Shown here: positions 7,099-15,639 of the stretch, one piece after another
Position numbering within the stretch: position 1 is the stretch's first letter
Layout of the letters: every line of letters starts with the position of its first letter
Assembly (NCBI GenBank): GCA_003327455.1
Contig: QOQU01000005.1
Span: 186,001 to 250,000 of the forward strand
Source of the DNA: Anaerolineae bacterium
GTDB taxonomy: Bacteria; Chloroflexota; Anaerolineae; Anaerolineales; UBA4823
Length of the DNA: 64,000 nucleotides
Direction of reading: 5' to 3'
Translations under genes and position numbers: made by a program
The notes under the pieces: model-generated
Told to the model about the DNA's origin: nothing
Database searches by the model: none
The model's input: the letters and a program-made list of their open reading frames with translations, nothing else

Positions 7099-9335
7099 GC
7101 CAGTACCTCCACACCAAGCTGGGATATGGCAATCTGCCGATAGACCTCACAGCTTTCCATAAGTTCTGCATGGGTGCCAATCCCCACAATGTGTCCCTGA
7201 TCTAAAACGATAATTTGATCAGAATCCTTGATACTTGCCACTCGCTGGCTGACGATGAAGACCGTGGCTTTCGCCAGATGTTTCTTCAGTTCCCTGCGTA
7301 AGGCGAGATCGGTTTTGAAGTCGAGGGCAGAAAAGCTGTCGTCAAAGAGATAAATCGGAGCATTCTTCACCAAAGCTCGGGCGATGGCAAGCCGTTGGCG
7401 CTGCCCTCCGGAAAGGTTTGTGCCGCCTTGAGAGACTTCCAATTCCAGGCCTTTTTCATTGCCCAGCACAAAATCGGCTGCCTGAGAAATTTTGATTGCT
7501 TCAATCAAGCGCTCTTCCTCAGCCTGATCGTTGGCAAAACGCAAGTTGCTCTTTACGTCTCCGGAAAACAGATTGCTTTTCTGGGGGACGTAGGCGATCA
7601 GTTCTCTCAACTTCTGGAGTGGAATCTGGCGGATATCCACGCCATCGATGGTGATTTTGCCCTCAGTAACATCATAGAAGCGCGGAATGAGGTTCAGGAT
7701 TGTGGATTTCCCAGAGCCGGTTGTTCCCAAAATAGCCGTGGTAGTACCAGGCGGGGCAACAAAGTCGATTTCATGGAGCACGTCTTCCTCTGCATCGGGA
7801 TAGCGAAAGGAGACTTTATGGAAGGCTACCTCTCCTCGCACCGGTTGTGTTAAATCGAGCGGTTGCACTGGGTCAGTGATGCTGATTTCACTTTCCAAAA
7901 CATCTGCTACGCGGTGAGCAGATACATCCGCACGCGGAAACATCATAAACATAAACGAGATCATCATGAATGAAAAGACAATTTGCATGGCATATTGCAT
8001 GAAAGCCATCAGATCACCCACCTGTAAACTGGCTTGGGCAACTTGTTGTGCGCCAACCCCGATGATAAGTAACGAAACCCCGTTCATAATGAGCATCATA
8101 AATGGCATGACCACGATGAACACACGATTGACGAACAGGTTTTCTTTCATCAGCCGCAAATTGACCTCATCGAAACGGCTCTCTTCATAGTCCTGACGGT
8201 TGAATGCCCGCACGACCATCATTCCCACCAGATTTTCCCTGGCAATGGCGTTCAGTCGGTCAACCAGGTCTTGAATAATTATGAATTTCTTTATGGAGAC
8301 CTGATAGGCTATGACAATCACGCTGACCAGAGCCACTACCGCTAACCCGATTGTCCAAACCATTGCGATATCCTTGCTCATGGCACGGATCAGGCCGCCA
8401 ACCGCAATCAATGGCGCGTAAAAAACCATGCGCACCATCATCATGATGAGCATTTGCAATTGGTTAATATCATTGGTAGAACGAGTGATCAAAGAAGCTG
8501 CCGAGAAACGGTTAAATTCCATGCTGGAGAAACTCAAGACCTTCGAATACAGTGAATGCCGTAAATCACGACTGAAACCCGCTGCGGTTCGTGCAGCCAG
8601 CAAGCCCACTGTGATTGTACAAATGGCGGAAAGCAAAGCAATTGCCAGCATCCGCAATCCTGTCCGTTGAATAAAGTTGTTTTGTAGTCTATTGAGATCC
8701 ACCCCCAGGGCACGATACTCCTCCCGAACCGCCATCGCAAGGTTTTGATGGAGAGCATTTTCACCCAAGGCGCTCAGGCTTTCATAGACTTTACTGGCAA
8801 CCTCTTGCCGAACAGAAAGCGGTAATTTGCTCAGCACGAGGGTCCAGTCAGCCCCGGCAGGCATCTTGAACACTTCCATCCCCTGGCTGGGCAACATCGT
8901 TGCGGCAGGCATGTTGCCGCTTTGCCATTGATCGAGGATAAAGACAGTGAGAAAGGCTTTTTGGAGGCTCTGTATCTGCTCTGCTTCCTGCCTGGCGGAT
9001 TGGTTATTCAATACATAGACCGACGTCTCAGCCAGAGCTGGATAGAGCGCTCGCATTTGCTCATAACTGGGTGATTGGGCCTCAACCTTCTCGTATAGCC
9101 TAAGGAGTTGCGCCTGCTCTTCAGCGTTTAGAAACAGGGTGAGTTTATCGAATTGCTGTGCGCGTAGGGCGTCAGGCAGTTCTTCCTCGATACCATTCAA
9201 CTGAATGCCGTTGGTCACTATTCGCGATAAGTAATCGGGCAATGCCAGATCGGCGTTGGCTTGAACGAACAATAAGAGGATAGCCAGAATCAACAGCCTG
9301 GCGTAGGGTTTCAAATATTTGACAAGTCTTAACAT
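7095..9335 (-). CDS. ABC exporter half-transporter, degenerate-site subunit
   Basis: A 746-residue partner of the next gene. A large extracytoplasmic insertion of about 190 residues lies between helices 1 and 2. The ATPase domain has Walker A GTTGSGKST and signature LSGGQRQR, but Walker B reads YLFDDSFSALD with Asp for the catalytic Glu, and the switch region reads IVSQRVAS with Gln for His. Its own ATP site should therefore be non-hydrolytic. ATG 9335 is chosen because GGTGGAG lies 9 bases upstream; upstream in-frame GTG and TTG codons fall in or before that site. Confidence 0.92.
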   Translation of the reverse strand: MLRLVKYLKPYARLLILAILLLFVQANADLALPDYLSRIVTNGIQLNGIEEELPDALRAQQFDKLTLFLNAEEQAQLLRLYEKVEAQSPSYEQMRALYPALAETSVYVLNNQSARQEAEQIQSLQKAFLTVFILDQWQSGNMPAATMLPSQGMEVFKMPAGADWTLVLSKLPLSVRQEVASKVYESLSALGENALHQNLAMAVREEYRALGVDLNRLQNNFIQRTGLRMLAIALLSAICTITVGLLAARTAAGFSRDLRHSLYSKVLSFSSMEFNRFSAASLITRSTNDINQLQMLIMMMVRMVFYAPLIAVGGLIRAMSKDIAMVWTIGLAVVALVSVIVIAYQVSIKKFIIIQDLVDRLNAIARENLVGMMVVRAFNRQDYEESRFDEVNLRLMKENLFVNRVFIVVMPFMMLIMNGVSLLIIGVGAQQVAQASLQVGDLMAFMQYAMQIVFSFMMISFMFMMFPRADVSAHRVADVLESEISITDPVQPLDLTQPVRGEVAFHKVSFRYPDAEEDVLHEIDFVAPPGTTTAILGTTGSGKSTILNLIPRFYDVTEGKITIDGVDIRQIPLQKLRELIAYVPQKSNLFSGDVKSNLRFANDQAEEERLIEAIKISQAADFVLGNEKGLELEVSQGGTNLSGGQRQRLAIARALVKNAPIYLFDDSFSALDFKTDLALRRELKKHLAKATVFIVSQRVASIKDSDQIIVLDQGHIVGIGTHAELMESCEVYRQIAISQLGVEVLA

Positions 9336-9375
9336 TCTATAAAACTCCACCAATTAAGATTTATTGAAGAAGTGC

Positions 9376-9843
9376 TTATTCATCACAAAACGCGCTGGAG
9401 TTAAACCATCCCTGGAGAATTTCTATCAGCCTATCCAACAGTGGCAGCAATTGCCATTGCGTATTGGCGTCAATACGTTTCACCCATTCTGCCACCAGAC
9501 TCTGGTGAGCGTTCATGCTTGCCTCGATGATTTGCTTACCCGCTTCGGTTAGGGAGTTCTGTTTGACGCGCCGATCTTGCGGGTGTTCTTGACGGGTGAG
9601 AAACCCCTGCTGCACCAGCCGATCCAACATCTGACTGGCTGCTGCGCTGCTGATCCCAAATTCTTCTCCCACATCCGAAACCGTGCAGGCTCCCACGCGT
9701 TGAATGTGGTACAGGATCATCATTTGCGGCAGGGTAAGTCCGTTTTGTTTGACAAAACGATAATGATTTTGCATAACAATGCGTAAAAGCAAGCCAATGA
9801 ACTGCTGCAAACGAGGTGAAAGCGGGTGAGATTCGATCATCAT
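9376..9843 (-). CDS. MarR-family transcriptional regulator
   Basis: A 155-residue winged-helix regulator. The recognition region reads TVSDVGEEFGISSAAASQMLDRL and the wing QEHPQDRRVKQNSLTEAG, the usual MarR DxRxxxxxLT pattern. It lies 40 bases upstream of the two exporter genes on the same strand and probably represses itself and them. GGGAG precedes the start, where two ATG codons follow one another (9843 and 9840). An AT-rich inverted repeat lies within its promoter. The ligand is unknown. Confidence 0.93.
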   Translation of the reverse strand: MMIESHPLSPRLQQFIGLLLRIVMQNHYRFVKQNGLTLPQMMILYHIQRVGACTVSDVGEEFGISSAAASQMLDRLVQQGFLTRQEHPQDRRVKQNSLTEAGKQIIEASMNAHQSLVAEWVKRIDANTQWQLLPLLDRLIEILQGWFNSSAFCDE

Positions 9844-9872
9844 ATTGCTCCCAAAATGGTTAAGTGAGCTTG

Positions 9873-9901
9873 AATTATAAGACGGATTATATAATTGTCA
9901 A
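9873..9901 (-). promoter_or_regulatory. marR-exporter promoter with overlapping operator
   Basis: Minus strand: -35 TTGACA (9901-9896), 16-base spacer, -10 TATAAT (9879-9874), a near-perfect housekeeping promoter. The spacer contains the perfect palindrome ATTATATAAT (9886-9895). A wider inverted repeat AATTAT(9873-9878)/ATAATT(9891-9896) covers both promoter boxes, a good candidate MarR operator. Confidence 0.75.
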
Positions 9902-9910
9902 GAGAAGCGC

Positions 9911-9939
9911 TTGAATCACAAGGCAAAATTTGCTATACT
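9911..9939 (+). promoter_or_regulatory. Promoter of the universal stress protein gene
   Basis: TTGAAT (9911-9916), 17-base spacer, TATACT (9934-9939). It is divergent from the marR promoter, whose -35 box ends only 10 bases away, so a bound MarR dimer could affect both. Confidence 0.65.
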
Positions 9940-10031
9940 GAAGGTGCACCAAACCGACTCATTCTCTGATGCCTGCTCATGCCTTGGTGCCTCCGCTAAT
10001 TGGGTGTGTTTTTTCGAGAAAGGAGGTTTCC

Positions 10032-10925
10032 ATGGATGGTAAAGGTTCCCGTCAACCTCTGCGTATCCTGTTTGGAGATGATGGATCAGAGCATGCTTAC
10101 GCGGCTGCGAAACTGATCTGCGATCTACCTCTCCCAAGTGGAAGTGAGATCACCGCGTTGGCGGTTTTTCCACCAACCCGCATCAACCATTATCCAACGA
10201 TAAAGGAACAACTCGAAGCTACCTGCCAGCAACTTCGGGATCGGGGGATACTCATCCAATCCGAAGTGAAAGCCGGGGACGCTGCTGAAACAATTTTGGA
10301 CATGGCAACACGCCAAAAAGCGAATCTCATCGTAGTTGGTGCCTTAGGCTTGCGTGCTACCCTGGGCATCTTTTTGGGTGGTGTTGCCCAAAAAGTCGTC
10401 GAATATGGACACTGTCCTGTTTTAGTTGTACGCGCCCCGTATGAAGGGTTACATCGAGTCCTGATCGTCAACGATGGCTCAGAGCATGGGTGGAATGCCT
10501 TGGAATATCTCTGTCACTTTCCGCTTCCAGCCAATGTCCAGATTTCCATCTTGCATGTGATTCCGCCGCTTTATCCTGAGGATTATGCTACTGCAGCCTG
10601 GGGGATGGGCAATATTCCCTTGCCTCCTCTGACGACCAGGCAAACCTCGGTAGCGGGGGAAAAGAGCGAGGAAGAGAAAATAGGTGAAGGAATTTTGGAG
10701 AAAAGCCTGGCAACCCTGAAGGAAGCTGGCTATTCTGCAGAAACCTTCCTGCGGCGCGGGGATGCTGCAACGGAGATTTTACAACTTGCCAAAGAAAAGC
10801 ATGTCGATCTAATCGTTGCCGGCTCGCGCGGTCTGAGCCAGGTCAGTGCCTGGTTGCTGGGAAGTGTTTCCCGCAAGCTCATTCACTATGCCAAGTGTTC
10901 GGTGCTGGTCGTGAGGACAGTCTAA
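10032..10925 (+). CDS. Tandem-domain universal stress protein
   Basis: 297 residues made of two UspA domains in one chain. The first starts at LRILFGDDGSEHAYAA and ends CPVLVVRAP; the second starts at RVLIVNDGSEHGWNA and ends CSVLVVRTV. The second domain has an intact ATP-binding pattern, G-SR-G-9 residues-GS (GSRGLSQVSAWLLGS). In the first the final Ser/Thr is Gly, so it may not bind ATP normally. ATG 10032 is chosen because AAAGGAGG lies 5 bases upstream; an upstream in-frame ATG at 9969 has no such site. The role in stress survival is known for the family only. Confidence 0.92.
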   Translation: MDGKGSRQPLRILFGDDGSEHAYAAAKLICDLPLPSGSEITALAVFPPTRINHYPTIKEQLEATCQQLRDRGILIQSEVKAGDAAETILDMATRQKANLIVVGALGLRATLGIFLGGVAQKVVEYGHCPVLVVRAPYEGLHRVLIVNDGSEHGWNALEYLCHFPLPANVQISILHVIPPLYPEDYATAAWGMGNIPLPPLTTRQTSVAGEKSEEEKIGEGILEKSLATLKEAGYSAETFLRRGDAATEILQLAKEKHVDLIVAGSRGLSQVSAWLLGSVSRKLIHYAKCSVLVVRTV

Positions 10926-10951
10926 ATTCCTGAGAAAGGAGGTGTGATATA

Positions 10952-11506
10952 ATCGTCGCCAAGCAGGTCGCTGACTTAATCACCTTCACTCGCCTGGGGA
11001 TTGGGATTTTCCTCGTTTACCTTGGCATTGTGCAACGTCAGGAAGCTCTTCCGCTGGTTGTCTGGTTAATTCTTGCCGATTGGTTTGGCGATTTCTTGGA
11101 TGGCAGGCTTGCCCGGCGCAGCAGCAGGCAATATCATTCCTGGATTGGCGACCACGATCTCCAGGTCGATATGTCTGTAGCTACCGGGCTGTTGCTTTAT
11201 TTCATTGCTGCCCACATTTTGCCTGCCTGGTGGGGCTGGTTCTATTTGATCCTGTGGGGGGCTCTCTTCTTATGGTTGGGGATTCCTTCATCGCTAGGAA
11301 TGCTGTATCAGGCTCCGATTTATGGTTACATCCTTTGGATTGCTTTAACTCAGCTACCTCCTCTTGGTTGGTGGATGGTGGCATATCTGGCGGCAATTGT
11401 GTTGATCACGTGGCCAAAATTCCCCAAGCAAGTGGTGCCTGGCTTTTTGTACGGCTTCCGGGAAATACGCTTACCGAAAACCAAAAATACTGACCGGGAT
11501 AGATGA
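10952..11506 (+). CDS. CDP-alcohol phosphatidyltransferase family membrane protein, non-standard start
   Basis: A membrane protein of about 184 residues. The reading frame opens after a TGA at 10931, and the family N-terminus (KQVADLITFTRLGIGIFLVY) is clearly encoded. No ATG, GTG or TTG occurs before GTG 11030, which would lose that helix. AAAGGAGG at 10935-10942 sits at proper distance from ATA (10949) or ATC (10952). The active-site run is DFLDGRLARR followed by GDHDLQVD, a spacing that departs from the usual DGxxARx8Gx3Dx3D. It may make or remodel a phospholipid, but the substrate is unclear. It follows the stress protein gene by 26 bases. Confidence 0.7.
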   Translation: MVAKQVADLITFTRLGIGIFLVYLGIVQRQEALPLVVWLILADWFGDFLDGRLARRSSRQYHSWIGDHDLQVDMSVATGLLLYFIAAHILPAWWGWFYLILWGALFLWLGIPSSLGMLYQAPIYGYILWIALTQLPPLGWWMVAYLAAIVLITWPKFPKQVVPGFLYGFREIRLPKTKNTDRDR

Positions 11507-11609
11507 TCATCATGAGAACAATTCCGACCGGAGGTTATCCAATTTACCAGGGAATGCTTCGATTGGCTTCAGGATAAAGTACCTATCCTGACCGGGAGCA
11601 AAATGAGCG

Positions 11610-11644
11610 ACGGGGCTGTCTGGAACTCCTGAGACAGCCCCCGT
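11610..11644 (+). terminator. Probable terminator after the phosphatidyltransferase gene
   Basis: A stem of GGGGCTGTCT (11612-11621) with AGACAGCCCC (11632-11641) and a 10-base loop, extended by AC/GT with one bulged C. A short T run (ATTTTT) follows about 8 bases later, so termination strength is uncertain. Confidence 0.5.
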
Positions 11645-11726
11645 CTATAGATGAGATTTTTGATCGTCAGATAGGGGGAGCCATCAGAGAGTGAAAATAG
11701 CCTGAAAAAATTAATCTATTGTAGAG

Positions 11727-12620
11727 GTGAATTGTGGTATAAAGCAGGGGTTATTTAAACCCTTGTCGGAGTTTTGTTTGTTCCAAAAGATATTTGCTAC
11801 TCTTCGCAAAACGCAGGAAATACTGACAGTCAACCGTTTCCATAGCTCGCAACCGTGTCGCCCGCTAAAGGTACTCTCAGCAAACCTGTGCCATCCCTGG
11901 CCGCGCCTTCAGCGGGGCGAAGATCGGCTGCACCAATTTATCCGCCTGGTTCAAGAGCATCAGGCAGACCTTTTGCTTCTCCAGGAAGTCTGGCGCACCG
12001 CTCGCTGCCAGGTACACGAGTTCCTGGCTGAAAAAATCGGGATGAATGCCATTTATGCACGTACCAACGGTGACCGTTTTCAGATTGGTTTTGAGGAAGG
12101 TCTGGCAATCCTCAGCCATTACCCTTTGATTCCTCAGGGGATCAAAGTCTTTCGCTCCAGCCTGCATCCTTTTGCCCGCCGGCAGGCATTAGCGGCAATG
12201 GTCAAAACACCCTGTGGCGATTTGCTGGCTGTGTCAACCCACCTGAGCATCAGCCCCTGGCGCAACCGCCGACAGGTACAGGAGTTAATCACCTGGGTGG
12301 AAAATCAGAGCAGCCCGGCAATTATCGGAGGAGATTTTAACGCTGCCGAAACCGCATCTCCCATCAAACTGCTCAAGAAACGTTGGATAGATACCCTGCG
12401 CCACATCCATCCAGGCCATGCGGATCCAACCACCCATCGGATAGTTTTGCCTGTGATTGGAGAACTGCGTCACCGCCTGGATTATCTTTTCCTCTTTCAG
12501 AAGGAAAAGGTGTGGCAAATTCTCAACGCTGGCAAAGAGGCGCGTTTTCCTTTTTCCGATCATGCTGCTGTCTGGACTCAATTGGGCCTACCTATGCTCT
12601 CTTCGGGTGCGACGGATTAG
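11727..12620 (+). CDS. Endonuclease/exonuclease/phosphatase-fold protein
   Basis: Up to 297 residues. The metal-dependent phosphoesterase motifs are present in order: LLLLQEVW (metal-binding Glu), a His in VSTHLS, GGDFNAAE (Asp/Asn pair), LDYLFLF and SDHAAVW (catalytic Asp-His). The similarity begins at about residue 48 (LKVLSANL), so the first 45 or so residues may not be translated. GTG 11727 is the first start in frame but has a poor ribosome site. Substrates in this family range from DNA to phosphoinositides and sphingomyelin, so I do not assign one. No neighbouring gene helps. Confidence 0.8.
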   Translation: MNCGIKQGLFKPLSEFCLFQKIFATLRKTQEILTVNRFHSSQPCRPLKVLSANLCHPWPRLQRGEDRLHQFIRLVQEHQADLLLLQEVWRTARCQVHEFLAEKIGMNAIYARTNGDRFQIGFEEGLAILSHYPLIPQGIKVFRSSLHPFARRQALAAMVKTPCGDLLAVSTHLSISPWRNRRQVQELITWVENQSSPAIIGGDFNAAETASPIKLLKKRWIDTLRHIHPGHADPTTHRIVLPVIGELRHRLDYLFLFQKEKVWQILNAGKEARFPFSDHAAVWTQLGLPMLSSGATD

Positions 12621-12847
12621 GTTTCGTCCTGGGTTTTTGTGAAGTTGGATTTTGGTCTTTGAAAAGCTGTTGTTGGTAGGGATATTGTGGATGGATTTCC
12701 AGACTGCCCTATTACCCACTTGGTGTAAAGGTCGGATGGACAACGAGTGGGACAAGAAGCAGTAAATTGTGGCTTCCATTTATCATTTGGTAAAGATTAG
12801 AGTCCTGTAAACTGCTAAGAAGGATTGCAAGCAAGGAGCTGGAAAGA
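12621..12847. other. Gap between convergent genes, nothing recognised
   Basis: About 227 bases between the phosphoesterase gene and the end of the thiamine transporter operon. I see no convincing stem with a T run, no RNA gene and no coding pattern. Confidence 0.5.
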
Positions 12848-13912
12848 CTAGGACGAAGATTGCTTGCCAAAAAACAGGATCGACTCAGCAGGGATGGATA
12901 CTGTAAGCGTTTCACCCTCTTTGGGGATCGCCATTGAGCAAGGAAGCGAAAACGATAAGCGCTCTGAACCACTTTGCAATTCAATCAGACAATGGTCACC
13001 GCGGAAAACCTTTTGGATGACCTGACCACGCAGTTTTATTCCTTCCATTCCATCAACCTTTGCTCCCTCCGGTCGAATCAAGGCTATCCCTTTGCCTCTC
13101 ATCTGGCTCGGATATTGGATTTTTCCCCAAGGAAGGCTCAACCAACTCTGACCAGCTTCGGAAATGATCTCTGCTTCAATCAGATTTTTCATCCCTAAGA
13201 ATTGAGCGACGAAGGGAGTAGCAGGTTGTTGATAGATCTCATAAGGAGATCCAATCTGTTCAATTTTTCCTGCTTTCATCAAGATAATCCGGTCAGCTAC
13301 CGAAAACGCTTCCTCCTGGTCATGGGTGACATAAATAGCGGTTTGATTCATCTGACGAAGGATCTGTCTCAACTCCAGCGCCAGACGATCTTTCAAGGTG
13401 CGATCCAGAGATGCCAGTGGTTCGTCTAGCATCAATAGCTGTGGCTGAGGGGCTAAAGCACGTGCTAAAGCTACCCGTTGCATTTCCCCTCCTGACAAAC
13501 TGGCAACATCGCGTCCTTCAAAACCCTGTAGATTGACCAATTCCAACACTTCTTTAACTCGTTGCTGGATTTTGGAGGAGGTTAACCTGCGCATGCGCAA
13601 GCCGAAGGCAATGTTTTCAAATACGTTCAAATGAGGAAACAGCGCCAGATCTTGAAACATCAATCCAAAATTACGCTGGTGAGGAGGAATCCCTTTTAAG
13701 GAGTGTCCTTTCCAATAAATTTCGCCCTGATCGGGGTCTATCAAGCCAGCGATCAGGGATAGGGTGGTGGATTTTCCACAACCGCTCGGACCTAATAAAG
13801 CAACAATTTCCCCCGAGGCAACTCCAAAGGAAATATTTTCCACAATTGGCTGATTTTCGATCGTTTTGCTGACGTTCTGTAAGGTTAAAGCATCCATAGG
13901 GTCTTCGTTCAC
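12848..13912 (-). CDS. ABC transporter ATPase of the thiamine operon
   Basis: A 354-residue ATPase of the FbpC/PotA/CysA type: Walker A GPSGCGKST, Q-loop LMFQDLALFPHL, signature SLSGGEMQR, Walker B LLMLDEPLASLD, switch His in VTHDQEEA. A C-terminal TOBE-like region (about 235-354) distinguishes it from the short ThiQ of enterobacteria. The GTG at 13912 shares one base with the permease stop TAG and has GGGAGAG upstream; ATG 13897 is an alternative. Its operon, under a TPP riboswitch, points to thiamine or TPP uptake. Confidence 0.85.
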   Translation of the reverse strand: MNEDPMDALTLQNVSKTIENQPIVENISFGVASGEIVALLGPSGCGKSTTLSLIAGLIDPDQGEIYWKGHSLKGIPPHQRNFGLMFQDLALFPHLNVFENIAFGLRMRRLTSSKIQQRVKEVLELVNLQGFEGRDVASLSGGEMQRVALARALAPQPQLLMLDEPLASLDRTLKDRLALELRQILRQMNQTAIYVTHDQEEAFSVADRIILMKAGKIEQIGSPYEIYQQPATPFVAQFLGMKNLIEAEIISEAGQSWLSLPWGKIQYPSQMRGKGIALIRPEGAKVDGMEGIKLRGQVIQKVFRGDHCLIELQSGSERLSFSLPCSMAIPKEGETLTVSIPAESILFFGKQSSS

Positions 13913-15639
13913 TAGAACTCTCCCACTTCGCCACTGCGAAACTTTTCGATCAAAATCATTCCTGTAGCGGTAATCATCATTAATAGAACACTCAAAGCCA
14001 TGGCTTGTCCGTAATTTATCTCTCCCGGCTGCCCCAGAAAGCGATAGATGGCAATCGGCAAGGTTGGATATTCTGGACGGGTTAACAGGGCAGTTGCGCC
14101 GAACTCTCCCATCGAGATTCCAAAGGCAAAAACGCCAGCCACCAAAACTGCCCGTCCGATAATGGGGAGATCAATACGCCGGGCAATCTCCCATGGATCT
14201 GCCCCTAAAACTGCCGCAGCCTGATGATAGCGTGGCCGAATGCTGCGGAGAGCGGGTAATAAGCTGCGTACGATAAAAGGAAAAGCCACCAAAGTATGGG
14301 CTAAGGGGATCAACAACGGCGAAGAGCGTAAATCGAAAGGAGGTCTCCCAAAGGCAAGTAAAAAGCCCAAACCCAACGTCACCGATGACGTCCCTAAGGG
14401 AAGCAGAATAACTGGCTCTAACCAGCGTCGCAAGCGTTCCAGAGCCGTCGATTCCTGTTGCCGGGATAAGAACCAGGCAGCAGGAAGACCGATGGCGAAA
14501 CCGAAGAGGATGGTAATCAACCCGTAAGCGACTGAAATGGCAATCGCCCGAATCGGGGGGATGTAAAACAACGACGCCCGCCGATTAATAAAGATTTCTT
14601 GATAAGCGGTGAGACTCAGGGTAGGCATCGTCAAACCGCGCTCACCCCTTTCCCAACCGGCATATACTACAGAGCGTCCGACCAGAGCGAATAACGGAAG
14701 AACTTGAAAGGCGATCAAAAACGAGATGACCAGAAAAGCAAAAATCTTCTGCGAGGGTCGTGAGAGACGGGCCAGGACACGTTTTTGCCCTGCCAGGGGA
14801 AGTGGTCGGGTCACCTTTTCAGAAAGACGGTTATAGATTACGGTCAATCCTAGCGTGCAACCTAACTGAATTAAGGATAAGAATACCGCGGTTGGGAGAT
14901 TAAACAGGGCCATCATTTGATAATAAATTTCCACTTCGAGAGTCGCATAACGCGGCCCGCCTAAGATCAGAATGACTCCAAAGGAGGTAAAGTCGAAAAT
15001 AAACACCAACAGGGAGGCTGAGAAAATTGCCGGCAAAAGTAGCGGGATGGTAACTTTCCAAAACGCCTGCCAGGCGGTAGCGCCTAAACATCGGGCTGCC
15101 TGGTTCAGGCGTGGGTCTAATCGCGACCACACATCCCCAACCAGACGAAGCACAATGGTCAGGTTATAAAAAACATGGGCAATCAGGATGGCTGACAGAC
15201 TGTTTGTCAGGGTAAAAGGCGCTTCCCGAAACCCCAACAGGTTGATTGCTACCAGATTTGCCCAGCCGCGTGGACCAAACAAGGCATTGAAAGCCGCAGC
15301 CACCACCAGGGTCGGCAGTACAAAAGGGATAGTGCTGAGCGAACGCAACAGTGTTTTGCCGCGAAATTCGTAGCGGGCAAACAGGTATGCAGCCGGTAAG
15401 CCGAGTAGAACGGTCAAGAGAGTGGATAAGGTTGCCTGGTAAACTGTGAAGCTAAACACCCGCCAGAAAACTGCCGGACTTAAAGCCTGTAATGACCTTC
15501 CTCCCTCGCCGAGAAGCCTTTGCCCGGCGAAAAGAACAATGCTCCCTAGGGGATAGAAATAAAACAGGCCGAGAAAAAAAACGGGGAGCGCCCACGCCAG
15601 GGCGCTGCCCCATTTGAGCCTAAATCCAACACTTTTCAT
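13912..15639 (-). CDS. thiP: Thiamine ABC transporter permease (ThiP-like)
   Basis: A 575-residue inner-membrane protein formed by two fused permease halves, each with an EAA-type loop (AARCLGATAWQAFWKVTIPLL in the first, AAAVLGADPWEIARRIDLP in the second). This double-permease build is shared by ThiP and iron transporter FbpB. The upstream binding protein and the TPP riboswitch decide for thiamine. The start overlaps the thiB stop by ATGA and the stop touches the ATPase start. Confidence 0.85.
   Translation of the reverse strand: MKSVGFRLKWGSALAWALPVFFLGLFYFYPLGSIVLFAGQRLLGEGGRSLQALSPAVFWRVFSFTVYQATLSTLLTVLLGLPAAYLFARYEFRGKTLLRSLSTIPFVLPTLVVAAAFNALFGPRGWANLVAINLLGFREAPFTLTNSLSAILIAHVFYNLTIVLRLVGDVWSRLDPRLNQAARCLGATAWQAFWKVTIPLLLPAIFSASLLVFIFDFTSFGVILILGGPRYATLEVEIYYQMMALFNLPTAVFLSLIQLGCTLGLTVIYNRLSEKVTRPLPLAGQKRVLARLSRPSQKIFAFLVISFLIAFQVLPLFALVGRSVVYAGWERGERGLTMPTLSLTAYQEIFINRRASLFYIPPIRAIAISVAYGLITILFGFAIGLPAAWFLSRQQESTALERLRRWLEPVILLPLGTSSVTLGLGFLLAFGRPPFDLRSSPLLIPLAHTLVAFPFIVRSLLPALRSIRPRYHQAAAVLGADPWEIARRIDLPIIGRAVLVAGVFAFGISMGEFGATALLTRPEYPTLPIAIYRFLGQPGEINYGQAMALSVLLMMITATGMILIEKFRSGEVGEF

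Noticed and set aside
11030-11506. GTG 11030 as start of the phosphatidyltransferase
   Set aside because: It would remove the first conserved helix and has no ribosome site, while a perfect site lies further upstream.
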